Source: Nectonema munidae (taxonomy: Eukaryota; Nematomorpha; Nectonematoida; Nectonematidae). Taken from it: DNA of 64,000 nt. Below are positions 26,301 through 34,520 of the stretch, piece by piece. Below the pieces are notes generated by a model. That model was not told where the DNA came from. It was given only the letters and a program-made list of their open reading frames with translations, and searched no databases. The stretch spans positions 1,922,001 to 1,986,000 of the forward strand of contig JAUIRK010001052.1 of NCBI GenBank assembly GCA_030549495.1, read 5' to 3'. A program made the position numbers and the translations under genes. The first letter of the stretch is position 1, and each line of letters begins with the position of its first letter.

Positions 26301-29300
26301 AAAAAGATTAAGATTTTTTAATAAAAATAAGTGAGCACATTTGGTAAAATATTTGAGTATAATATATAATAGTCGGCAACCTCCAGCCCGTAATGGACTA
26401 GCGTCCGGCCCGCTACCCTTCTCGATACTAACAAAGCAATTTGGCCCGCAAAACTCTAGCAGAAAACTCAGTTGACTACTACATTGCAATTTGCAATGTA
26501 ACTGTTGCAAGAAGAGTTATGCGAACGAAAGGAATGTATAAAGTGATGATACCAAAAGTTTGAGCATAAGCGTTTGATTTCTTACACACAATGACGATAC
26601 TACCAGTTCAGTGGAAACACAATACGCACTTATTGAGAAAATAAGTGAACACAGGGTTTTGCGTGGGATAGTGTTTTCTGCAAAGCCATATATACAAAAA
26701 TATGCAAAACAACATCCATTCAAAAATTTATATTTTTTAATTTCTGTTTTGCTTAGCTATTTACAATTTTGTCTGCGATATCGCATGATAAGAGAGGGAA
26801 AGTGGATTCCAAGCCTACGGTTTTCATCCATGAATGGGAAAAGTTTTTTTACGGGGCGTTTTGGGCCTTCCAAGTGCCTCATATGCATGAGACTGTGGCT
26901 ATCTTGAAAGAGTATAACGTGCGCCGCTATTGGAAAACAGAACATACTTCATCAAAATTTACATCAATGTCTGCCACTGAGAGAAAGGAAGTCATTACTA
27001 GGATATCAAGTAGTTTCCAAAAAAAGAACTTCGCTTTTTCAGAAGCAGACTGCTAAGGCTGACAAAGTGACACGCGCTAGTTATGTAGTTTCTCGCATTC
27101 TTGCTTGCAGGATGAAACTTTTTCGGTGGAGACTTCATCAAAGTGTCTCTTGTTGTTGTAGCTGACTCCATCTGCCAGAACACCGCTCAACTTTGAATAG
27201 CATAAGTCTTTTGTCCCGCACTGTTTGTGGTCATATCGAAGAGATGTCAAACAACGTGCACGACGTCTCACTGCAGTCTTTTCTTTCACTCTTGACGAGA
27301 GCCTCGACACAAATAAAACGGCTCAATTGGCAGTTTTTATCCCTGGGGTTACTGCTGACCTCCAGCTTTGGGCGAAATTCATCCAGATTGTCCCCCTGCA
27401 CGACACCACTACTGGGCAAGGGTTAGGGCTGTCATAGAGCTATGCTGTCCCATGTGTGCGACTTGCAACATGAAATTGCCACCTTCCTTTGTGGGAATAA
27501 CTTATCCTATGCAGATAACATTTCTGAACCGTGTTGGCTCGCTTGGCCTTTGTCACAGATATTTCTACGAACCTGGACGAACTTAACCCAAAGCCTAAGG
27601 CACACATGACCGACTTTGAAATGAAGCTTCGTTTGTAGAAGCGTCAGTTGGCAAATGGTCAGTTGGTGCATTTTCCCCACCTTGCTACTTGTGCCTTTGA
27701 AGATATAGACTTGGAAACTTGAACTGGCGTAGCCACCTCTCTGCAAGATGAATTTGCCTCTCATTTCGCAGAAGTAAAAGTCGTTGGCTGTTGACTTCAA
27801 ACTTTTCACCGGCCCATTTGATTTTCCTGTCGACGACGCGACTTTTTTCCTGCAATGGAGTCGGCTGTCCTTTTTCCGCGACTTTGTTCTCCCTCTTAAC
27901 AAATTTCCTACATACATTGCACATGATCAAAGTATTGTTGCCATGTTTGGTAGCACTAATTTTTGTGAGCAGCTATTCTCGAAAATGAAATACACAAAAT
28001 CTCACCTCCTCTCCCAGCTCTCAGATCAGCATCTCAATGACATTCTTGTGTTGTCCACCTCTTCAATCGAGCCGAATATCCAAGCATTTATTCATAACAA
28101 ACAACATCAACCTTCTCACTGATTCATATGAAAATCTTGCATTAATAAGATTTGATTAACTGCCTATATTTTTTTTCATTAAAATTTTACAATACCTATG
28201 TATCGTCTAATCAAATATATAATAATACGATTTCTGTAATACCGTATCCACGTTGAGGTATTTTTTGTCACTCCGGCCCGCAGCATGCTTCTGAAAGTCT
28301 CAACTGGCCCTCATCAGAAGGTTGCCTTTCCCTGATATTAGTAATAATATTATATTTGTTCCGTTTAATTTGAAAAAAAAACATGGTTTTTTTCACAATT
28401 CGCATAATTTTATTATCCGAATAGCTTTTTTAAATCTCCTGTTCGGATTAACGAGATTTGACTGTATTTATTTTATTTCACTATATTAACCCTTTCAGGC
28501 ATAATTAGACACAAGTACCACAAGAATCGTCAGCTTAAATGATATAAAAACTCATCGAGAAAGAAAGCAGACGACAGAAATATTAAAAATTACTTCATAA
28601 AAAAATATAACATAATTTAATTTATAATTATATTTTCATTATAATTTTTATTAAAATAATAAAATTTACTTTATAAAAATATGATCGTTTGCATTTATAA
28701 ATTCTTTTTAATACGAATCGTCTGCTTTACATTAGATATCGTCTGATTATTCTGGTCGTTAACCCATTAAGTACCAAGAAATCAGACGATATTTTAAAAA
28801 AACGCAGACGATTTATATTCAAAGTCATTGAAAAAAGCAGACGAAGATGAAATTACTTATGTTCCCAAATGGGAACATTGGGGCTTAATGGGTTAATTAG
28901 TAATTGAAGGATTAATCGGAATAGGAAATCGTAAGAATCGTGCTTTTTCAGATATCGGCATCGGAATCGTATCGCTAAAATTACTACCCTTTCCATTGAT
29001 GGAAATGGATAAGCGCTCTTTGAGGCATTCGTTTTTTGCCGTCTGCTTTCTTTTTAAATGAGTTTTATACAAATTAAGCAGATGACTTTTGGGACACTGG
29101 TGTCCCATTGTGCCAGAAAGGGTTAACACATTTAGTACTAATGTTTCCATAGGAAAAGAAGAACTCTTGTTTTGAATAAATTAATATCTATTACCCAAGT
29201 CTTCTGCGTCCCTTTTGGAACATTAGTACTAACAAATTTTTTTCAAGTTTTGCCTTTTTATGCCTGTCTAAAATTTAAACACATTGTATATACAATAAAG

Positions 29301-32300
29301 TAACTATTTTCCAAAAAAATACTAAATGCCGTGCTTAAGAGAAAATGTGTTCAATTCTTATAAAGAAGCACGCTTACTTGTGAGTAATTTGACACCTTGT
29401 ATTTTTGAGTGAATAAAGGATGATTGTGTGTAAGAACTTGTTGGTAGGTAACAGGAAGGTTCCCTGCTTGGATTGAGCCTGGATTTGGAGAAGGCAACAT
29501 TTGATTTGTTGACGGCAGAGAAATTAGCTGTAATTGCCCTGTTTCAGGATTGACTATTGCTGTTGCTTGGACCAAGTTTTGGCCAATACGAAAGGTGGTA
29601 GGATTTATCTAAATATAAATGCCGATTTCATAATATAATCTAATATTCAAATTAAAGTGAGAACAAAATTTAAAACTCAATAAAAATCATTCTACTTAGA
29701 AAAATCAAAAGATATCTATACATATTCATTCTACCCTAGGTATCTATATTTTAGAAAAATGTATCAATATGTGAATGTCAACATATCAACTCATTAAATA
29801 CCACAATTAATTAGAGTATTCAAAAAATTTGAAGAGTAAGTGACAGTATCAAACTTTCAACAAGCTTACCCAAAAATACTTCAAGTCACACAAATGTGTT
29901 CTTTAAAAAATCACAATTTGTACAAGACTATAGTTACAATGACAAAATACTGCAAGCAAATAAGAAAAATACATAAAATTAAAGTATAAATTTTGCTTGT
30001 AAACTGATTGAAAATCCCTACTTATTTTAAATTAACTGATACGTGTTGTTAATGATTGATTAAAAATTCAAAGAGTGAAAAATAATTCCTTAAAAGATCT
30101 TTTTAATTTGAATATATTAAACTAGTGTTAAAAATCAAAAAAATATTACAAAAAAATATTTATTCAAAAAAATACATAAATGTCGATTTTGAATTGACCG
30201 AAGGTAAACCAACAAGAAGCACGTGCTTAATATACAGATAAAAATAGACTTTAAAAAAGTTTATACTTGTTTTTAATTGATATAAATCAAATTTCATTTA
30301 TAAATTAATTTTATTTTTAGTTGGTTTATTCTCTTCGCTTATCTGTGAAAAAATGTTATAAACAGGGTTTTCACAAAAATTGAACAAAAATGAAATATTT
30401 TTTTCATTAATTAAAAAGCTTTCCCCCCCCCCCCCCCCCCCCCATAATTTTCGATTTTCTGATTTTATCTTTTTTATAGCATTTATTAGACTTGCTTGCC
30501 TTGTGAGTGGATTTTCGATATTATTTTTCTTGTTTTAAAGTCTTAGAATGAATATTTCTTTTTTTCATTAAGACCCACTTCTTTGCTATAGTAATGCAAA
30601 TTTGAGCATTATTTGATCAGAGGCACTAATGTAGCCAGTCATTTGAATAAGAGCGCATGCATTTTTGAGCGAGGCAAATATTTTTTATAGCAAAAAAACA
30701 AAAAAGATTATGACTTCATTGAAAAGATTTTTCAACTCATCGGGTATGGTTTTATGGCTCGGCACACTGGGTACCAATTACATCTGGAGATTTTTGCTTA
30801 GCCATATTCCAACTTAATACCATGTGCTGTAAAAAAATGTATCACTTTATCAAATGTTTCTCTCTTATTCTATTACTGAGTCTCGCAAAATAAAAAATTG
30901 TCTACCAGGTTCTTTATACATATTGTAAGTAAACGCAAGGCGAGATAAGTTTCCAGCATCCATCGTTTCATCAATCTGAGCAAAAAAGTTGAAAATCGAA
31001 TTCCGAATCAATAAAACCACGTTTGACATGTCATCAGACATCTCTACTATTAGTCTTCTAACGGTATCGTTTGACAGGAAGATATGCTTCAACTTTACAA
31101 CTTCAGAACTTCTTAGCACATTCAATATATCTTTGAAGCAACGTAATATCAACTGTTCTCCCATGTTGTGGGACTTTTTGACAACAGATCTTTTTTTGAA
31201 ACTTTTCAAACCATACTTAATATTTTGCAAAAATCGTTCAGCCAATAGTTTTCTTTACCGAACTTGAGTGCTTCACTACCAGCGCAAACTTCACTTGACG
31301 GGCTCTAAGAAAGTGGATGCTAACACTTAAGAACACAAAGGACACTTATGTTCCTCTTCCACTCCAGACTTTAATGCAGTAAAACGAAATTTGTGAGTCG
31401 TCATATTTCATTTTTTTAGACATTAAGAAAAATGCACATTTACAAATTACGCCTGAAAAGCAATAAGAACTCAAGTCAATAACTAACTTATTTATTCTTT
31501 TTAAATGTGATTTATTGGCAAAAATGGCAAATAACCCAGTATAGTTGCAATATTTTGCAAAAACGATGCACTCAGAGTCCCTTTTTCGATCCCCATGGAA
31601 CTTCTTAGCAGCACGCCGACTCCAGTTTAAAAACCACTGAACTAGAAGGCTGATGCAATCAGAATTACAAACAAAGTAATTTGACTTCATAAAATCTGTG
31701 GAGTTGTAGTGGGGTTGAGAGCTCACAGCGCAAGTATAATGTTGGGTAATAATGGTAGTCTGTTCTGCACAAAAATTCTTTTATAATAAATTTTGAAAAT
31801 TATAAAAAAAAAAGTTCCACCCCCCCCCCCCCCCCCCATTTTGAGGATGTAAGCCCCTGGGTTCAATTCAGGAAAATTATAGTACACTGCAGGTAAGCGC
31901 GAGCAGCTACAAGCTTATGTCAAGAAAGCTATTGTTAAATCCTGAAAAAAAGGTATTCATCGAGAGCATACTTGAAATATGTTTGATTGGATAGAATTTG
32001 AATTGAGGGCGGGAGTGCCCGATGACAGGCGAATATTGGCGGGAGGGGCGGCGTTGCCCGCATTGATAACGTGCATTCGATGCGTGTTCGGAGCAGAAAT
32101 CGCTTTACCAATGAAGGGAGAGTGAGCGCCCAAAAAGTTGCCAACTGCTAGGCGAGGAGGCACATCGCTATATCCAGGAACTCCAGGCGGAAAGGGCTGA
32201 GAACACGTGACTATTTGAAGCATCGGAGAAAAAAATAAGGAGGAGGTCGTTGAGGAAGAAGAAATGGAAGAGGATGGGGGCGTAGTGGTGGAGGGTGTTG

Positions 32301-32337
32301 AGGAAGCAACGAAGTTTGGCGGGAAATGTTGCGTCAT
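8192..32337 (-). CDS. TAF4: TAF4, TFIID subunit 4 (11 spliced coding exons)
   Basis: TAF4 is a core subunit of the general transcription factor TFIID in the nucleus. It pairs with TAF12 through a histone fold and contacts activators through its TAFH domain. Exons, in coding order: 32337-31972, 29608-29396, 25404-25165, 24455-24345, 23297-23113, 21480-21308, 19668-19538, 19478-19353, 14133-14077, 12490-12362, 8302-8192. Every junction is GT-AG and every phase matches, giving about 613 residues from the ATG at 32337. Domains: a Ser/Pro/Thr-rich N-terminus (1-230), TAFH/NHR1 (about 240-310), a histone fold beginning DDINDVAAMGGVNL (about 375-470), a charged helix (474-550) holding ANLTALAAIGPRKKRK, and a C-terminal RQRVKRVKLKDLMFVLEQ segment. 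The protein is shorter than fly TAF4 (about 920 residues), mostly in low-complexity parts. Introns hold many transposon relics. The true start is unsettled because the frame stays open upstream to 32475. Confidence 0.93.
8303..10460. other. TAF4 intron 10 (3' part)
   Basis: No exon or element with a clear identity. A 22-bp phrase (gaaatatttagtgttatatt) is repeated at about 9266 and 9340, marking a local duplication of about 75 bp. Confidence 0.5.
10470..11030 (+). pseudogene. Degraded gene of an unnamed invertebrate multicopy family
   Basis: Three short plus-strand blocks in order, in different frames: SQMHTFSVCGTMHQKVKIRM near 10590-10655, NVSDVVEFRDWITTDRSTLE near 10790-10850, and DNFTVKVQNAFLQEKKHELR from 10855. 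From memory a family of uncharacterised proteins, multicopy in arthropods and cnidarians, has SVC.CTIHQNVKL, then EF..W.STDR.TL, then FI.K.Q..FL...K..L at similar spacing. It is probably a transposon-borne gene. It is broken, lies inside the TAF4 intron on the opposite strand, and I cannot give its class. Confidence 0.4.
11270..11360. repeat. Two-copy tandem repeat of about 40 bp
   Basis: The phrase aatttttgatttaat followed by cagtaa(g/a)taaacatatgt occurs twice in a row, with a third partial start (taattttttgatt). Confidence 0.6.
12362..12490 (-). CDS. TAF4: TAF4 exon 10 (conserved ANLTAL motif)
   Basis: This 129-nt exon encodes NREANLTALAAIGPRKKRKL, one of the most conserved blocks in animal TAF4, preceded by IQQAEQEELR. 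The acceptor is tatttgcag and the donor gtattt, with phase 0 on both sides. Confidence 0.95.
12491..14076. other. TAF4 intron 9
   Basis: AT-rich intron with no coding block or element I can name. It includes ggagatggagtat(g)ggcac repeated at about 13400 and 13435. Confidence 0.4.
14077..14133 (-). CDS. TAF4: TAF4 exon 9 (57-nt microexon)
   Basis: This very short exon encodes SRSKHEDPEQLKLKQKAKE, nearly identical to the RSR..EDPEQLK.K.KAKE segment of human and fly TAF4. The acceptor is cattttag and the donor gtaaga. It sits about 5.2 kb from exon 8, and that intron contains a piggyBac relic. Confidence 0.93.
14134..15400. other. TAF4 intron 8, part nearest exon 9
   Basis: Mostly unassigned. 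Around 14605-14740 two phrases (agatagctgtgatggttcc and ggttccatcacggctatct) are nearly inverted copies about 100 bp apart and could form a stem. A purine-rich tract lies at 15030-15110. Confidence 0.4.
15405..16500 (-). pseudogene. Unresolved decayed coding region
   Basis: Minus-strand blocks look protein-like but broken: KFSTVPIQFTQVMYL near 16440, SEQAIRSKLEQVTN near 16250, and VRCEWVNADDKKLYYLQLSK near 16150-16080. The base composition is richer than the surrounding intron and the blocks are in one direction. I do not recognise the family. A decayed transposon gene within the TAF4 intron is likely. Confidence 0.35.
17583..18990 (+). mobile_element. piggyBac transposase relic (PGBD4-like)
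   Basis: The relic starts near ATG 17583 (MSSRFEMDNLSESE). Plus-strand blocks follow in piggyBac order with frame breaks: a Ser/Asp/Glu-rich N-terminus, AKDKLAQIRKL and EIWVQNF (about 18120-18180), YENITIYEQRVGFRG (18198-18243), PAKYVIKVWVLCDNSTNYT, FDNFFTYNLAIQLMKKI (18395-18450), then NYNEHKGGVDTLDQLVGAY (18570-18630), and a decayed Cys-rich tail. The first catalytic Asp (family VDEQ) reads Tyr; the second (DNFF) and third (GGVD) remain. Stops and shifts occur throughout. It lies on the opposite strand inside a TAF4 intron. Confidence 0.85.
19353..19478 (-). CDS. TAF4: TAF4 exon 8 (charged helix)
   Basis: This 126-nt phase-0 exon encodes MDARYEVTENLREKFKFLEE, then LDSIEKKK and EREILFRIAK-like residues (here REKEILFRIAK). 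This is the acidic/basic helix after the histone fold in TAF4, where relatives read RYE...D.R.Q.KFLE.LD..EK. The intron to exon 7 is only about 60 nt. Confidence 0.92.
19538..19668 (-). CDS. TAF4: TAF4 exon 7 (histone fold, second part)
   Basis: This 131-nt exon encodes QKFGLSKFDSEVVTLISHAS, then EERIKYFLEKLSIVSEHRMD. It matches the ISHA..ERLK...EKL..I.EHR pattern of insect TAF4. The acceptor is tttttttag and the donor gtactt. Phases agree with exons 6 and 8. Confidence 0.92.
19679..21307. other. TAF4 intron 6
   Basis: No exon needed by phase: exon 6 joins exon 7 directly with a full histone fold. A stretch at 20040-19940 on the minus strand has an acceptor-like tttttcag and an open frame, but it would break the histone fold. 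Confidence 0.5.
21308..21480 (-). CDS. TAF4: TAF4 exon 6 (histone fold, first part)
   Basis: This exon encodes DYDDINDVAAMGGVNLSEES, then ARIMAAS and GSQIRSCRE, the diagnostic start of the TAF4 histone fold that pairs with TAF12. The donor at 21308/21307 (AAAAC then gtactc) is chosen because phase 1 joins exon 7 into a continuous alignment with the family. The frame stays open past it, so read-through to 21063 would add unrelated residues. Confidence 0.9.
21570..21890. repeat. Dispersed repeat fragments
   Basis: gcggcgcacatcc at 21577 is the end motif of the C-run repeat. gagcatcaaacaacctac near 21713 recurs near 63625 (gggcatcaaacaacctac), inside the hAT relic at the window end, so another element fragment is present. 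Confidence 0.45.
21950..22960 (-). mobile_element. hAT-family transposase relic (TTF-finger type)
   Basis: Minus-strand blocks: TWQAFMTTSFNKC near 22620-22585, IKTIKHAMSGDHGFFMFLS near 22570-22520, NETVDSFGMDISSL near 22360, and GDEELSICFRYVKDS near 22110. The W..F...FN.W......H..S..H layout and the following D and ...GDEQLS..IR blocks are like hAT transposases with a TTF-type zinc finger. Several stops and shifts. It lies between TAF4 exons 5 and 6. A 290-bp part is copied at 24582-24870. Confidence 0.55.
23113..23297 (-). CDS. TAF4: TAF4 exon 5 (linker)
   Basis: This 185-nt exon encodes a poorly conserved linker (MHVSNQMPLKTISQNTTTLP) between TAFH and the histone fold. The acceptor ctcactag follows a strong pyrimidine tract. 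The donor gtatca leaves phase 2, exactly what exon 6 needs to rebuild an Arg codon. It is assigned by splice signals, phase and position. Confidence 0.8.
24345..24455 (-). CDS. TAF4: TAF4 exon 4 (end of TAFH domain)
   Basis: This 111-nt exon was located by its translation. It carries KVTPEDFNKELAQVLKSSPQ followed by PCIIPFL, which matches the TAFH end in animal TAF4 (EDF...L...SSPQP.L.PFL). The acceptor is ttttctag and the donor gtaatt, with phase 0 on both sides. Confidence 0.93.
24582..24870 (-). repeat. Second copy of the 22.07-22.37 kb hAT segment
   Basis: From ttagtccaagctcatatgtg to catcccaaacgaatcaac this matches 22070-22368 almost base for base, in the same orientation, with small indels. 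It carries only the GDEELS and following part of the transposase. The copies flank TAF4 exons 4 and 5. Confidence 0.9.
25165..25404 (-). CDS. TAF4: TAF4 exon 3 (start of TAFH/NHR1 domain)
   Basis: This 240-nt exon begins in a Pro/Ser linker and ends with the first half of the TAFH (NHR1) domain: KKKCRDFLNTLLKVASKQPP, then NLIQGLI. TAFH is the activator-binding helical domain of TAF4. The acceptor follows a pyrimidine-rich tract (tttctatattttaag) and the donor is gtatta. The domain continues directly in exon 4. Confidence 0.92.
25405..26185. other. TAF4 intron 2, unassigned part
   Basis: AT-rich intron sequence upstream of exon 3 and up to the pogo-like element. No features I can support. Confidence 0.4.
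26188..28464. mobile_element. pogo/Tigger-like miniature element split by a hAT insertion
   Basis: Left end TAGTCAAGTGTCGTTAATCC and right end (inverted) CAGTCAAATCTCGTTAATCC are inverted repeats flanked by TA on both sides (26186-26187, 28465-28466). TA target duplications and CAGT..AA.CTCG..AATCCG ends are typical of Tigger/pogo elements. Without the insert the element is about 315 bp and non-coding. Confidence 0.8.
26370..28334 (+). mobile_element. hAT transposon relic (GTF2IRD2/ZBED-type transposase)
   Basis: Ends: AGTCGGCAACCT on the left, AGGTTGCCTTTCCCTG on the right, with CCGGCCCGC subterminal copies at both sides. Plus-strand coding blocks in order but in changing frames: KVDSKPTVFIHEWEKFF and VAILKEYNVRRYWKTEH (26790-26945, BED-like finger region with Cys positions decayed), SYVVSRILA (27080), FTLDESLDTNKTAQLAVFIP (27275-27335), WAKFIQIVPLHDTTTG (27363-27410), and a long intact C-terminal frame (27784-28122) with FVLPLNKFPTYIAHDQS, CEQLFSKMKY and IEPNIQAFIHNKQ. 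The DES and CEQLFS blocks are classic hAT RNase H and dimerisation motifs. Many breaks. Confidence 0.88.
28490..29122. mobile_element. piggyBac-type miniature element (CCCTTTC ends) with others inside
   Basis: TTAA, then CCCTTTCAGGCA on the left (28486-28501); TGCCAGAAAGGG then TTAA on the right (29111-29126). TTAA target sites with CCC...GGG ends are piggyBac hallmarks. It contains GCAGACGA motifs near both ends, a further miniature element fragment at about 28690-28762 and a complete one at 28763-28892. Confidence 0.75.
28763..28892. mobile_element. 130-bp piggyBac-type miniature element (CCCATTAAG)
   Basis: Flanked by TTAA (28759-28762, 28893-28896). Ends CCCATTAAGTACCAA and GGGGCTTAATGGG. 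Internal phrases atcagacgat, acgcagacgatttata and aagcagacgaagatg. Nearly the same length and core as the copy at 43091-43220. It is inserted in the TTAA of another family member. Confidence 0.85.
29396..29608 (-). CDS. TAF4: TAF4 exon 2
   Basis: This is a 213-nt exon (71 codons, phase 0 on both sides) with acceptor tatttag and donor gtgtca. It encodes a Gln/Pro/Ser-rich linker with the stretch ATAIVNPETGQLQLISLPS, in the style of the glutamine-rich activator-binding part of TAF4. It is assigned by frame continuity with neighbouring exons rather than by a domain hit. Confidence 0.8.
29609..30860. other. TAF4 intron 1, unassigned part, with C21 run
   Basis: AT-rich intron. 30423-30443 is 21 C followed by ataattttcgatt, another copy of the C-run repeat. 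No coding block. Confidence 0.5.
30865..31639 (-). mobile_element. hAT transposase relic (ZBED5/SCAND3-like)
   Basis: The right boundary is CAGTGGTTTTTAAACTGGAG on the minus strand ending at 31639, a typical hAT end. Then come MSKKMKYDDSQISFYCIK (31435-31360), a decayed zinc-finger region, and an open frame 31245-30865 with NIKYGLKSFKKRSVVKKSHN, IFLSNDTVRRLIVEMSDDMS and IDETMDAGNLSRLAF. The last block is the hAT catalytic region (family: VDESTD). The C-terminal half and the other end are missing. It lies in the first TAF4 intron, same strand. Confidence 0.8.
31740..31858. repeat. C-run repeat end (C18 plus GGATGTAAGCCCCTG)
   Basis: 18 C (31820-31837), then attttgaggatgtaagcccctgg, the inverted form of the agggGCGCACATCC end seen at 2060. 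It sits just downstream of the TAF4 exon 1 donor, inside the intron. Confidence 0.5.
31972..32337 (-). CDS. TAF4: TAF4 exon 1 (N-terminal low-complexity region)
   Basis: This open frame is rich in Ser, Thr and Pro and reads from an ATG at 32337 to a donor (gtatgc) right after a CAA codon at phase 0, which fits exon 2. The frame is open further upstream to 32475, including a stretch reading VIVNNSSQATATITIKF. The real start or an upstream acceptor may therefore lie before the ATG used here. Low-complexity N-termini are normal for TAF4, so homology cannot fix the start. Confidence 0.7.
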
Positions 32338-32475
32338 TTTAAATTTAATTGTTATAGTCGCTGTGGCTTGCGAAGAGTTATTAACGATCACTGGTTTATC
32401 GAAGAAGAAAAGTTGTTTGACGACATGTGTGAAGCAGGGAATTTGGAATTTTACTTGACATGCAAATCTTAACAT

Positions 32476-33845
32476 TTATACTCTGTTGACGATTATGCGA
32501 ATGAGGACTGCGACAGGTGAAAGTTAGTACTTGGCGGCATGAAGCATAGTGCATCCGAATCAATAATAACTTTGCCAATGATTCAAGCTTAGATCAAAGC
32601 AATTACGCGTAATAAGCTAAAAAGGCATCTGATGTAGGAAAGTATTTAGAAAAGATAAATAAATACCATTTAGTTGTTAGGAGACAAGCTCATCCAAAAA
32701 CACGCTATGTGTACTTTATATTTTCTTTTGTGAAACTATTCGAATCAGCATACTAACAGACGAATTTATTATCTCACTCTAAAATATAAAATGAAGAAAA
32801 AGTAGAAATTGATCATATTAACAAACTTAAACGATTCCTACATTCTAATGTTAATAAAATTTTTTAATTATTTCAAAGTATTACATGTTGAAATAAATGA
32901 ACATAATATTCTTCCTCTCAAAAGAAGCTCATGATAGATTATAGCCATGAACAATACAAATCTTTTAAATTCAAACTTATAAAGCGTATTTCATTAAAAT
33001 TAGACGCTAATTATTCTAGATAAGCAGCTAATTAATAGTTATATCAATCAATTAGCTTCAAATTTAAGTTAGTTTGTATGGTAGGAGAAAATGATCACAG
33101 AGAAAAATGGCGAGTTAAATCGACCAGGACAAAAATGACTTGGAAAAAATCTAAACGGTTACTCAAACAAACTCACAACTTTATTTGCATGGGATGAACT
33201 TTAACTCTATACAAGAGCATGATGTGGTTCCTTAAATATTAAAAGGGGAAAACAACAAAGTAATACTATTTTTAAAATAGTTAGGATAACGACAATAATT
33301 TGTTTTAGAACATTAACAAAGGCCTTACTGAACTATGACAACTCGATTCAATAATTTATATAAAATATAATATGCAGTTACAATCCAAAGAAGATTTCAG
33401 ATCAATATAAGTTTATAGAGCATTAAGTATATCGAATCGTAGTTACAAATAAAATTCGCATTCATTTTTATGGATAAAAAGGAATACAGATTGTAGAAAC
33501 TCAATTAGTTAATAGTTAATCAGTTAAATAAGGTAGTTATTTCCTTTTTTTGTTAGGTAAAATAAGTTTGTTTGTTTGTATCCTAAAAGGTTTGAATTAG
33601 TTGAGTTCAGCTTGGAATAAATAGTGGTATTTAGCAAATAGGTAATCTTTATTTGCCTGATAGCTTCGCTAAATACCTCCAAAGGTTAGCAACTTTACAG
33701 ATTAGAGAAATCATGAAATGATAATAAAATTTGAATAAGAGCAAGGATTGAAAGTTATACGATCTGAGAGTAGTATAAAAAGCATCTTCGTCGTGGAGAA
33801 TTTTAAGATTTTATGTAGTAGAAAATACTTATTCTATAACCTTAA
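32476..33845. other. Upstream region of TAF4, no gene seen
   Basis: The segment should hold the TAF4 promoter and 5' UTR, but I see no canonical TATA or initiator I would defend. 32476-32590 is less AT-rich than the rest and is the likeliest 5' UTR. The remainder is AT-rich. Confidence 0.35.
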
Positions 33846-33953
33846 ATAACCGGTTAATATCAAACATCTCATTTTTTAAAACATTTATTGGATTTCCTAA
33901 TCTGATTCTTTACTTTTACTCGATTCTAGTCATGTGCTTTGGAACGGAGCATC
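33846..33953 (+). repeat. Copy of LSM14 intron 1 end plus start of exon 2
   Basis: aaaacatttattggatt, ctttacttttact and ctagtcatgtgctttggaac match 41421-41505 with few differences, including the splice acceptor and the first 24 or so bases of LSM14 exon 2. The left part (ataaccggttaatat) is the end of the miniature element that precedes exon 2 in the gene. Similarity stops at about 33953. Confidence 0.9.
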
Positions 33954-33989
33954 CTTCATAACAATATCTTTTTGTTATTTATGTTCGGT

Positions 33990-34520
33990 TAATTTCTTTC
34001 CCTCAATTCTTTTTTCTACGAGTTACCTAAAAATGAAGATGCGTCTACTGTGTTTTAATGGCATAAAGCCAAATTGCTTTGGTTCAATTTTCATCACTTT
34101 ACGTATTCGTTTTTTTAATACTCTTTCACAAAGTTTCAATGAATGTTCTGACAGTTTTATTTTTCCACAATAGTTAAATGTAACAATCTAAAATATCGTC
34201 TTGTTTCTTAAATATCAAAAATATTAAATACTTTTCCAATAATTTAGAATAACTTCCATTCTCCATATTAATTGTTCTGTCATTTAATTTTTAACATAAC
34301 ATTCTGTTTTCACCATGTCTGTATTATTTTACTGGATCTAAGAGCTTTATTGCATTTCATTCGTATTATAGTAACTTGCATTTCATTGGGTTCTACATCT
34401 GTTTCAACTCTCTCAAATTTTTGGGATTCTTCAATCACGCCTATTTCGTTTTTTACGTTCAATAATTTTTTTAAATAGTCCGGATTTTCAGTTTCCATGT
34501 TATAAATCTCATAAACTTTT
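33990..34520 (-). mobile_element. LINE reverse-transcriptase fragment
   Basis: The minus strand has LKLCERVLKKRIRKVMKIEP followed by KQFGFMP (34140-34030). This is the RT block K..E......R......I...QFGF..G of non-LTR retrotransposons. Upstream, 34498-34310 encodes FERVETDVEPNEMQVTIIRM and KCNKAL, the segment just before the RT fingers. Frame breaks separate them, and no endonuclease or 3' end is present. I cannot settle the clade. Confidence 0.75.

Noticed and set aside
32264-32458. Plus-strand ORF with Glu/Val-rich sequence
   Set aside because: Shadow of the Ser/Thr-rich TAF4 exon 1 on the other strand.
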